Shown here: positions 6,667-12,535 of the stretch, in pieces
Layout: every line of letters begins with the position of its first letter
Position numbering within the stretch: position 1 is the first letter of the stretch
Assembly: GCA_013139905.1 (NCBI GenBank)
Contig: WSZW01000083.1
Location: 1 to 16,907 of the forward strand
Reading direction: 5' to 3'
Source: an archaeon
GTDB taxonomy: Archaea > EX4484-52 > B79-G9
DNA length: 16,907 bases
The notes under the pieces: generated by a model
Databases searched by the model: none
Seen by the model: the letters and a program-made list of their open reading frames with translations, nothing else
What the model was told of the DNA's origin: nothing
Program-made: the position numbers and the translations under genes

Positions 6667-6681
6667 TAGAATTTAATTCTA
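6667..6681 (+). promoter_or_regulatory. Dyad upstream of the rubrerythrin operon
   Basis: TAGAAT-TTA-ATTCTA is a perfect 6-bp inverted repeat 75 nt before the rubrerythrin ATG. It sits between two possible TATA elements (AATTTATAAATT near 6608-6619 and TGTATATCTC near 6686-6695). It could bind a redox-responsive regulator; the binding protein is unknown. Confidence 0.35.
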
Positions 6682-6755
6682 TGACTGTATATCTCACAAT
6701 CAACTATTAAAATATCAAAAACCAATATAATATGTATATTTACGAGGTGAAATTA

Positions 6756-7322
6756 ATGGAAAATACACTAAAAAATTTAGCAGCAGCATTTGCCGGTGAA
6801 AGCCAGGCAAGAAACAGATACACAATTTATGCGAAAATCGCAAAAAAAGAAGGATTTGAGCAAATCGCAGACATATTTCTAAAAACAGCAGATAATGAGC
6901 GCGAACACGCAAAATGGCTAATGAAATTAATAAACAGAATAAAAGAAGACGACGAAGCATTAATGATTGAAGCAGAAGTTCCAACAGTTATAGGAACAAC
7001 AGAAGAAAATCTAAAAGCCGCAATTGAAGGTGAAAATTTCGAAAATACTAAAATGTATCCCGAATTTGCAACTGTGGCAGATAAAGAAAACATGGGCGAA
7101 ATAGCAGCAAGATTAAGAGCAATAGGAACCGTAGAAAAACACCACGAAGAGCGTTATAAAAAACTATTGTCTGATGTAAAAAATAAAACTGTTTTTGAAA
7201 AAGAAAAAGACGTTTTATGGGTCTGTAGAAAATGCGGTTTCGTGCATAAAGGAAAAAAAGCACTTGAAAAATGCCCGTCATGCGACCACCCTCAAAGCTA
7301 TTTTGAAGTATTAAAGGAATAA
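6756..7322 (+). CDS. rbr: Rubrerythrin (non-haem diiron peroxidase)
   Basis: Cytosolic diiron protein that reduces hydrogen peroxide, taking electrons through a C-terminal rubredoxin-like centre. The start at ATG 6756 follows a near-perfect GAGGTGA ribosome site at 5-nt spacing; an in-frame ATG at 6732 has none. The 188 residues show the ferritin-like helices with GESQARNRY (E15, R21, Y22), NEREHAKW, EFATVADKEN and GTVEKHHEERY, which supply the carboxylate and histidine iron ligands. The rubredoxin-like module has C157, C160, C173 and C176 (CRKCGFVHKG and CPSC). Length and domain order match classical rubrerythrin. Desulfoferrodoxin begins 5 nt after the stop and is surely co-transcribed, making a two-step superoxide and peroxide detoxification operon of an anaerobe. 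Confidence 0.96.
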   Translation: MENTLKNLAAAFAGESQARNRYTIYAKIAKKEGFEQIADIFLKTADNEREHAKWLMKLINRIKEDDEALMIEAEVPTVIGTTEENLKAAIEGENFENTKMYPEFATVADKENMGEIAARLRAIGTVEKHHEERYKKLLSDVKNKTVFEKEKDVLWVCRKCGFVHKGKKALEKCPSCDHPQSYFEVLKE

Positions 7323-7327
7323 TTAAA

Positions 7328-7711
7328 ATGACAAAAAAAAGCGAAATATACAAATGCGAAATTTGTGGCAATATTGTGGAAGTTCTGCACGTTGGTGACG
7401 GAACACTTGTTTGTTGCGGTCAAGATATGACGAACATGGAAGAAAAAACAACAGACGAAAGTCAAGAAAAACACACCCCCGTAATAGAAAAAACAGATTC
7501 CAAAGTTCTAGTAAAAATTGGTGAAATACCACATCCAATGGAAGAAGCACATTATATAGAATGGATTGAATTAGAAACAAAAACAACAACACAAAAAATA
7601 TTTTTGAACCCTAACGACGAACCAAAAGCAGAGTTTAACCTAAAAGAAGATATTATTAGTGCAAGAACATACTGCAATATACATGGTCTTTGGAAAAAAG
7701 ACATGTGTTAA
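7328..7711 (+). CDS. dfx: Desulfoferrodoxin (two-iron superoxide reductase)
   Basis: Reduces superoxide to hydrogen peroxide, which the adjacent rubrerythrin can remove. The 127 residues carry both iron sites. The N-terminal desulforedoxin-like Fe(Cys)4 centre has C10, C13 and the C29-C30 pair. The catalytic Fe(His)4Cys centre has H49 in EKHTP with its adjacent E47-K48, H69 and H75 in GEIPHPMEEAHYIEW, and C116 with H119 in YCNIHGLW. All ligands are present, so this is a full 2Fe-SOR rather than a neelaredoxin lacking the first domain. An AAAGGA ribosome site lies at the end of rubrerythrin, 5 nt before this gene. The odd feature is an extra C-terminal Cys (C127) that is not a known ligand. 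Confidence 0.97.
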   Translation: MTKKSEIYKCEICGNIVEVLHVGDGTLVCCGQDMTNMEEKTTDESQEKHTPVIEKTDSKVLVKIGEIPHPMEEAHYIEWIELETKTTTQKIFLNPNDEPKAEFNLKEDIISARTYCNIHGLWKKDMC

Positions 7712-7726
7712 CTATAAAACCGGTGA

Positions 7727-7736
7727 TAAATATATA
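7727..7736 (+). promoter_or_regulatory. TATA box for pgi
   Basis: TAAATATATA lies about 40-47 nt before the TTG start of the isomerase gene. A transcript starting near 7757 would have a short leader of about 17 nt with the AGAGGGGAT site. Confidence 0.45.
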
Positions 7737-7773
7737 TACACAAGAAATCTTTTTTTAATTAAGAGGGGATAAT

Positions 7774-8538
7774 TTGACAAATTTTATAGATCTAGCCAAA
7801 CTTGCAGGTTTTAATGTTAAGCTAAATGTTGATAAAAAAATACTTTTTGTAGGTACTGAAGAATTTTCACCTACAATAAGGCGCGTAAAAGACATGACAG
7901 AAGTCATGATAGATAGACCATGGATTAACAGCGAAGCTGACATGAATCAGGAATTATACTATATGTTTAGAGGGATAAGTCTTCTAGAGGATGAAAAAAC
8001 AATTAAAAGCAACAATCTTAGATACGATATCACCGTAATTCCGCCATATATGCTTGGCCGCGAATTTGTAAAAACCGCAGGCCATTATCACCCAATTATT
8101 CCTAAAACAAATGTATCTTATACTGAAGTTTACGAAGTCCTTTATGGAACTGCACTATATCTTCTTCAAAAAGTCGAAGGAAATAAAGTATTGGATGCAT
8201 ATTTTGTCGAGGCAAAAGCCGGTGATAAAGTAATAATTCCGCCGGGATACGGTCATATAACAATAAATAATACAAATGATTTAATGATTATGGCAAATTG
8301 GGTCGCAGCCGATTTTTCATCAATTTATGATCCATTAAAACCTCTTAGAGGCGGATGTTATTATGTACTTCAGGATAAAATACTTAAAAACGAAAATTAT
8401 GGCGTTATTCCGGATATAAATTATAAAAAATCAACAACTAAATTAGGTCTAACTCCGATGTATAAGTTAGTAAATGATTTAGAAAAACTAAATTTCTTGA
8501 TAGCCCCACAATATCATAAAGAAATGTTTGAAGAATAA
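7774..8538 (+). CDS. pgiA: Cupin-type phosphoglucose isomerase (archaeal), TTG start
   Basis: Interconverts glucose 6-phosphate and fructose 6-phosphate with the metal-dependent cupin enzyme of archaea, unrelated to bacterial PGI. The cupin core shows TAGHYHP (H104, H106), then TEVYEVLYG with E118, then IIPPGYGHITINN with H161. These align with the metal ligands H88, H90, E97 and H136 of the P. furiosus enzyme, with a 5-residue insertion between H106 and E118. The protein is 254 aa against about 190 for P. furiosus, the excess being partly an N-terminal region and a longer C-terminus. The start is TTG: AGAGGGGAT stands 3-4 nt before it and no ATG is better placed. Its stop is 2 nt from that of a convergent gene. 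With the GH15 gene it suggests sugar catabolism or gluconeogenesis. Confidence 0.93.
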   Translation: MTNFIDLAKLAGFNVKLNVDKKILFVGTEEFSPTIRRVKDMTEVMIDRPWINSEADMNQELYYMFRGISLLEDEKTIKSNNLRYDITVIPPYMLGREFVKTAGHYHPIIPKTNVSYTEVYEVLYGTALYLLQKVEGNKVLDAYFVEAKAGDKVIIPPGYGHITINNTNDLMIMANWVAADFSSIYDPLKPLRGGCYYVLQDKILKNENYGVIPDINYKKSTTKLGLTPMYKLVNDLEKLNFLIAPQYHKEMFEE

Positions 8539-8540
8539 AA

Positions 8541-8804
8541 TCAGTACTTTTCAAGACTTTTGATTAGTTCTGATTGTCTTTTTTTTAGTTTTGGCGTTTC
8601 TTTTTCTTTTAATGCGTTTTCCAAATCTCTAATTTTTTCGCGCATTAATTCCTGCATTTTGTGTAGTTCCATAATTGCAAACCACATTTGAGCTATTTGT
8701 GCATTTTTTTCGGTTTTGTAGATGTGAGCATATTTTGTCGTATTTGATATTATCTCATTTAGTTTTTTTTGATTTTCCGCATCTAATTTATCTATTAAAT
8801 TCAT
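8541..8804 (-). CDS. Small coiled-coil protein of unknown function
   Basis: 87 aa if started at ATG 8804 (MNLIDKLDAENQKK); an in-frame TTG at 8813 would add three residues. A minus-strand TATA element (8833-8843) predicts initiation near 8812, so translation would be leaderless or nearly so. The sequence is almost entirely helical and charged. A central Met/Trp-rich stretch (IAQMWFAIMELHKM) is followed by LMREKIRDLENALKEKE, a likely coiled coil, and a very basic end. No signal peptide or catalytic motif is seen. It is convergent with pgi, with two bases between the stop codons. I do not recognise the family; chaperone-like or nucleoid-associated roles are only guesses. Confidence 0.75.
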   Translation of the reverse strand: MNLIDKLDAENQKKLNEIISNTTKYAHIYKTEKNAQIAQMWFAIMELHKMQELMREKIRDLENALKEKETPKLKKRQSELIKSLEKY

Positions 8805-8832
8805 AAGACTCAAATATTGTTCGTTTACGAAG

Positions 8833-8843
8833 AAATATAAATA
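8833..8843 (-). promoter_or_regulatory. TATA box for the coiled-coil gene
   Basis: Minus-strand CTATTTATATTTC lies 29-39 nt before the ATG at 8804, the spacing expected for a leaderless transcript. Confidence 0.5.
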
Positions 8844-8926
8844 GTACTCATAAATTTTTAATTTTTGTACATCTAATATTGTATGCTGAATAATATGTTT
8901 CTAGTAATCTATTTTTAATCAGACAC

Positions 8927-8938
8927 GAATATATAAAG
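8927..8938 (+). promoter_or_regulatory. TATA box for the leaderless 37-aa gene
   Basis: GAATATATAAAG is centred 26-27 nt before the ATG at 8959. The predicted transcription start therefore coincides with the start codon. Confidence 0.55.
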
Positions 8939-8958
8939 AATGTAATCAAAAAAATTGT

Positions 8959-9072
8959 ATGGAAACATGGCAGGCAATAGAGCGGAAAAAACAGAAACTT
9001 TTGTTTTCTTTTAAACCTGCAGAATCTGAAAAACCTATTGAACTAATTGCCGAGATTAAACAAAAAAGTTAA
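8959..9072 (+). CDS. 37-aa leaderless micro-protein, basic/amphipathic
   Basis: The ORF has 37 codons beginning METWQAIERKKQKLLFSF and ending in LIAEIKQKS. Two short helical stretches flank a KPAESEKP hinge. There is no ribosome site upstream, but an excellent TATA box places the transcription start exactly on the ATG. No family is recognised. It could be an incidental ORF, but the promoter geometry is good and the region otherwise has no gene from 8805 to 9216. Confidence 0.5.
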   Translation: METWQAIERKKQKLLFSFKPAESEKPIELIAEIKQKS

Positions 9073-9126
9073 TCCACCAAAAGATATAAATAACTATATT
9101 GTTTAATCAATCATAACACAATTAAT

Positions 9127-9140
9127 ATGCTTTAAAGCAT
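9127..9140 (+). promoter_or_regulatory. 14-bp perfect palindrome upstream of the FKBP lipoprotein
   Basis: ATGCTTTAAAGCAT is fully self-complementary and lies 77-90 nt before the lipoprotein ATG. It is downstream of one TATA element (GATATAAATAAC, 9082-9093) and upstream of another (TTATTATAATTT, about 9171-9182). A dimeric regulator site is plausible. Confidence 0.4.
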
Positions 9141-9216
9141 TTGTTTAAGTTTAATCGTTTTTTAATAAAAAATTATTATAATTTGACGCTTTTAAGTGAT
9201 TTTTGAGATGTTATTA

Positions 9217-9795
9217 ATGAAAAATAAAATATTTATTGTCCTTTTCGCAGTAATCCTAATTTCCGGATGTGTTTCGACTTCTGAAAATTCTAATGATGCT
9301 GTTGGGAATGCAATAAGTAATACGGGAGTTGACAACACCATGACAGTAAAAAATGGCGATACAATTAAAGTCGATTATGTAGGTACATTAGAAGACGGTT
9401 CAGTCTTTGATACTTCAATAGAACAAATAGCAAAAAAATCAGAAAATCACCAAGAAGGACGATCATACCAACCATTAGAATTCAAAGTTGGCGCAGGTCA
9501 AATGATAGCTGGTTTTGATGCGGCAGTTGTTGGTATGGCTGTGGATGAAGAAAAAACAGTAACTCTGCCACCTACAGAAGCTTATGGTGAAATGAATGCA
9601 AAACTAGTTCAGGAAGTTCCAATAGAAAATCTTAAAAACGCAGGCATAGAACCAAAAGCAGGCATGGTAATATCTGCAAACGGAAATCCGGCAAAAATAA
9701 CCAAAGTTGAAAATAACATAGTTTTTGTTGATTTTAATCATGAACTTGCAGGGAAAATCCTGATATTTAAGATAACGGTAAAAGAAATAGTTTAA
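9217..9795 (+). CDS. Extracytoplasmic FKBP peptidyl-prolyl isomerase lipoprotein
   Basis: Prolyl isomerase anchored outside the membrane, helping exported proteins fold. The start at ATG 9217 gives a textbook lipoprotein signal: MKNKIFIVLFAVILISGC, with lipobox ISGC and lipid-modified C18. GAGATG sits 7 nt upstream. An earlier TTG/ATG series in frame (from 9196) would spoil the signal peptide. A Ser/Asn-rich linker (19-45) leads into the FKBP domain: VKNGDTIKVDYVGTLEDGSVFDTS, FKVGAGQMIAGFDAAVVGM, then a SlyD-type insert and VDFNHELAGKILIFKITV. The protein is 192 aa and lacks the C-terminal extra domain of the cytosolic FKBP at 1285-1944, so the cell has one isomerase on each side of the membrane. 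A 57-codon gene follows 19 nt downstream. Confidence 0.93.
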   Translation: MKNKIFIVLFAVILISGCVSTSENSNDAVGNAISNTGVDNTMTVKNGDTIKVDYVGTLEDGSVFDTSIEQIAKKSENHQEGRSYQPLEFKVGAGQMIAGFDAAVVGMAVDEEKTVTLPPTEAYGEMNAKLVQEVPIENLKNAGIEPKAGMVISANGNPAKITKVENNIVFVDFNHELAGKILIFKITVKEIV

Positions 9796-9814
9796 TGGTT
9801 TTAGGCAATAAAAT

Positions 9815-9988
9815 ATGAAAAGTGTAATTCACATAGATTATTTGAGTACTTTGAATTTGAGGCACGCCAATGGTTTAAGGTACGATGCCATCCTTGAAAT
9901 TGGGGATGGTTGTGAATTATTTTTATCTCAAAATCACCTGGAATCCCTGCATTCTGAATTAAGCATTCTTCTTGGTAAAAAACAGTAA
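9815..9988 (+). CDS. 57-aa conserved-looking small protein, unknown
   Basis: The ORF has 57 codons beginning MKSVIHIDYLSTLNLRHANG. It contains LRYDAILEIGDGCELFLS and a helical end, HLESLHSELSILLGKKQ. The strand-strand-helix look suggests a small folded alpha/beta protein rather than noise, and base composition by codon position looks like coding. A weak TTAGG element is about 10 nt before the ATG. It lies 19 nt after the FKBP lipoprotein and is probably co-transcribed. Its stop codon directly abuts the stop of the convergent HTH-CBS gene. It has no membrane segment or signal. Function unknown. Confidence 0.6.
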   Translation: MKSVIHIDYLSTLNLRHANGLRYDAILEIGDGCELFLSQNHLESLHSELSILLGKKQ

Positions 9989-10537
9989 TTATATCGTACT
10001 TAGAAGATCTGCTTTTGTTATAATTCCACTTATTTTATTCTTTTTTAATACTAATATTGCTTGATTGTGTCGAAGTATGGCTGTAATCATATCAATCGGT
10101 GTTTTTTCATTTATTGTTGGAAATGGTACATCCATTATTTCAGAGACTAATAGATTTTTGCATTCCTCCGGATTTTCAATTATTTTTTCAAGTATTGTTT
10201 TTTCAGAAATACTTCCAACAGGAATATTATTTTCAAGAACAGGTATTTGTGATATTTCTTTTTTCTTCATCAGTTTTATTGCTTTTGATACATAAGAATC
10301 AGACACCACACATGCGGTTTTTTTCTTCATAATATTTTTTGCTTTCAATGTATTTTTACTTTCAAGAATGTGAAGTGCTTCGAAAATATTACATACAATT
10401 GCGTAAGATGGTTCAATTACTCCACTTTCTAATTTTGCAATCATTGATTGAGAGACATTAGAATGGAGCGATAATTGCGTTTGGGTTAATCCTAATTTTT
10501 TCCTTCGTTTTTTTATGTCTGAAATATTTGGAAACAT
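9989..10537 (-). CDS. XRE-type HTH transcription regulator with paired CBS domains
   Basis: Predicted DNA-binding regulator that senses an adenosyl ligand. Residues about 5-55 are a Cro/C1-type helix-turn-helix (IKKRRKKLGLTQTQLSLHSNVSQSMIAKLESG). Two CBS repeats follow: AKNIMKKKTACVVSDSYVSKAIKLMKKKEISQIPVLENN with GSISEKTILEK, and SEIMDVPFPTINEKTPIDMITAILRHNQAILVLKKNKISGIITKADLL. CBS pairs typically bind AMP, ATP or SAM. The 182-aa architecture is common in archaea. A perfect 9-bp dyad abuts the start codon, the usual place for an autoregulatory operator. No ribosome site is seen; the dyad occupies that position. Target genes are unknown; the divergent RNA at 10638 and pheT are the nearest candidates. 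Confidence 0.92.
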   Translation of the reverse strand: MFPNISDIKKRRKKLGLTQTQLSLHSNVSQSMIAKLESGVIEPSYAIVCNIFEALHILESKNTLKAKNIMKKKTACVVSDSYVSKAIKLMKKKEISQIPVLENNIPVGSISEKTILEKIIENPEECKNLLVSEIMDVPFPTINEKTPIDMITAILRHNQAILVLKKNKISGIITKADLLSTI

Positions 10538-10538
10538 G

Positions 10539-10560
10539 TATTATTCTTATTAGAATAATA
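10539..10560 (-). promoter_or_regulatory. Operator-like perfect dyad at the HTH-CBS start
   Basis: TATTATTCT-TATT-AGAATAATA is a perfect 9-bp inverted repeat with a 4-nt spacer, beginning 2 nt from the ATG of the HTH-CBS gene. The ten bases TTATTAGAAT recur at 10637-10646. It is most simply an autoregulatory operator. Confidence 0.6.
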
Positions 10561-10607
10561 TTTTATAGTTTTTGGTTCTTAAGTTTTAACGGCATAGTGA
10601 CGTGCAA

Positions 10608-10619
10608 ACATTTATAAGG
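10608..10619 (+). promoter_or_regulatory. TATA box for the 10638 structured RNA
   Basis: ACATTTATAAGG is a clear plus-strand TATA element. A start about 25 nt downstream falls at 10637-10640, on the half-operator copy. The minus strand also reads TTATAAATG here, which could serve the HTH-CBS gene at a longer distance. Confidence 0.45.
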
Positions 10620-10637
10620 TCTAACATTCAATATATT

Positions 10638-10800
10638 TATTAGAATGTGACCCACACATTTTAGATACTGGAGGGGATGCCGTAAGGTTGAAATTTCAGA
10701 TATATAAAAACAATCTCGGTGGGTGAGAAATAGCTACCCGGCATAATTTGCCTAATGACACTTTTTGCATTTCCACCCATTCGAGCCCAAGTTATTTTTC
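10638..10800 (+). ncRNA. Candidate structured RNA with competing GGGU pairings
   Basis: This stretch has no ORF of note but has strong internal complementarity. AATGTG-ACCCA-CACATT (10644-10660) is a perfect hairpin. ATGCCG (10677-10682) pairs with CGGCAT (10739-10744). TGAAATTTCA (10689-10698) is a palindrome. The single TGGGTG at 10720-10725 can pair with the hairpin loop ACCCA (10650-10654), with ACCC at 10736-10739, or with CACCCA at 10774-10779. A TATA box stands about 25 nt before the proposed 5' end, and T5 runs near 10762 and 10794 could end it. It is not a tRNA or 5S RNA. The GGGGATGCC part faintly recalls a TPP aptamer, but the rest of that motif is missing. The transcript could also be read from the other strand as the pheT 3' region. 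Confidence 0.4.
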
Positions 10801-10896
10801 AGTAATAATAGTACTCATTTCTAATTTATTTTAATTGTATATTAGTTTGTAATGCAATAATCTATAGAATTATATGGATTTTAATCGGTTGTTAAT

Positions 10897-12531
10897 TCAC
10901 AAATTGCTAAGATCAATTTCATATGCTAAAACCGGAATTTCTAAATTCCAGTTGTTTAGAACTTGTGGGTTAATTTCACCAACATAACCTGCATTTTTAC
11001 CATTTATTTTAATTTCAGCAATCCTGCCATCAATATAAGATGAATGTTTGGCTTTTTTTAAGCTGAATTTTACATCAAGTGATTTTAATGTACTTTCAAG
11101 AATAGCCTTTATGGTTGAAAAATCAGAATTAACATCCGCAATCACGCAAGACATATGTGCATTTTCTTTTGTCTGGGTTGTGCTTGTTTTATCAAAATGT
11201 ATAACGTCACCCGTTTCAAAAAGCTTTTGTGGATATTCATTATGTGTATTTTCAGAAAGTATTTTCATAAGTCCCGGAAGGATATTATTTCTAAGTGTGT
11301 TGTACTCTATGTTTGCCGGATTTTCTGGTTTTATTAATTGTTGTTTTTCAACATTCATTTTAGTTGTCAGTGTTTCATCACTAGTGATATGATAGTTTTT
11401 ACACTCAAGCATACCAAATCCAGTCATTACTTCAGCAATTTTACGCTCAAGTATCGTGCCTTTGGATTCACTTGCAATAGTTGCAACTTTAGGTATTTCT
11501 TCATCAAAATTCTCATAGCCGTAAGCAACTGCGATGTCTTCCACAATATCTATTTGGTGCAATATATCGGCTCGATACACAGGAACCAAAGCATTTCCTT
11601 TCTTGTATCCAATACCCATATTTCCAAGCAGTTCTTTTATTTTTGAATCATTAAGTTCTATTCCAAGCAGGCGTTCAATATAATTCTTATCGAGTTTTAT
11701 TTTTCGTGGCGTAAAATCAGGGAATCTGAATTTTTCGGTTCCATAATCCATTTCAAGCGAGTAGATTGTTCCACCCATATCAGCCAGGGTTGTAATCATT
11801 ATATTAAGCGCAATTTTAAGTATGTTTAAATCCGTTCCGGTAGCTTCAACAAACACATCTTTGGTATCTTTTGTTACTTTGCCGACATCATGCGAATTTA
11901 TAATTGGTGGCATAGACATTATCACATCAGAACTATCAACAAAAATCGGATAATTTTTCCAACCGGAAATGATATGCGCATATTCTCGACCGGTTGGATG
12001 ATTAACAAGTATATCGTTTACTTTCATAATAGTTTTTCCTTCAAGTGGTCTAAATTGTATTTTTTCTTTTGGTCTGGATGTAAAATTAATCGGAAGTGTT
12101 ATTTTATCCATGGGGTAAAGTCCAATACCGCCTTTTTTTCGTTTTCTAAGAAGCGTTACGCCAAGTTTTTCCTGTAATTGTATGATTGATCGTAATTTAT
12201 TATCGTCAAGTTTAAGTCCGCGAACAATCACACAAACAGCATACGGCCAGGTTTTTGGAAGATTTTTAACAGTTACTTTTGAATTTTCTTTTTTGATTTC
12301 GTATTTTACAAATCCGGGTTTTATATCCATAAATGATGATAATGCTCTTGCAAATCCTTCTTCGGATAGCATATCTGGTCTATTTGGAAATATTTCAACA
12401 ACGATTTCTGTATCACTAATACTCTCAAGATCAGTTCCAAGCATAGGAATTCTGTCTTTTAGGATTTCGTCTGATACTTTCTTTCCTAAAAGTTTCAATA
12501 CTGTTTTTTTATCAAGCGTTACTGTTGGCAT
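10897..12531 (-). CDS. pheT: Phenylalanyl-tRNA synthetase beta subunit (archaeal type)
   Basis: Structural and editing subunit of the alpha2-beta2 PheRS. At 544 aa it has the compact archaeal/eukaryotic form, without the bacterial EMAP-like N-terminal domain and without the C-terminal anticodon-binding extension. VEIFPNRPDMLSEEGFARAL occurs near residues 45-65. The B3/B4 editing region includes PIINSHDVGKVTKDTKDVFVEATG. A B5 domain follows (KLDKNYIERLLGIELNDSK, then VPVYRADILHQIDIVEDIAVAYGY). The synthetase-like core ends ISDL-like as YEIDLSNL. The ATG is 4 nt after the pheS stop; the ribosome site GGGTGA contains that stop codon, implying translational coupling. No transcription terminator was identified between it and the structured region at 10638-10800, which faces it. 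Confidence 0.96.
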   Translation of the reverse strand: MPTVTLDKKTVLKLLGKKVSDEILKDRIPMLGTDLESISDTEIVVEIFPNRPDMLSEEGFARALSSFMDIKPGFVKYEIKKENSKVTVKNLPKTWPYAVCVIVRGLKLDDNKLRSIIQLQEKLGVTLLRKRKKGGIGLYPMDKITLPINFTSRPKEKIQFRPLEGKTIMKVNDILVNHPTGREYAHIISGWKNYPIFVDSSDVIMSMPPIINSHDVGKVTKDTKDVFVEATGTDLNILKIALNIMITTLADMGGTIYSLEMDYGTEKFRFPDFTPRKIKLDKNYIERLLGIELNDSKIKELLGNMGIGYKKGNALVPVYRADILHQIDIVEDIAVAYGYENFDEEIPKVATIASESKGTILERKIAEVMTGFGMLECKNYHITSDETLTTKMNVEKQQLIKPENPANIEYNTLRNNILPGLMKILSENTHNEYPQKLFETGDVIHFDKTSTTQTKENAHMSCVIADVNSDFSTIKAILESTLKSLDVKFSLKKAKHSSYIDGRIAEIKINGKNAGYVGEINPQVLNNWNLEIPVLAYEIDLSNL

Positions 12532-12535
12532 TTAT

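Noticed and set aside
7048..7592. Two Leu/Phe-rich minus-strand ORFs (7048-7371, 7323-7592)
   Set aside because: They are antisense to rubrerythrin and desulfoferrodoxin, and the hydrophobic composition is the expected mirror of Lys/Glu codons.
10668..10700. TPP-riboswitch-like GGGGATGCC...GGTTGAAAT
   Set aside because: CTGAGA is not preserved and the second conserved half of the TPP aptamer is absent. No thiamine gene is nearby.
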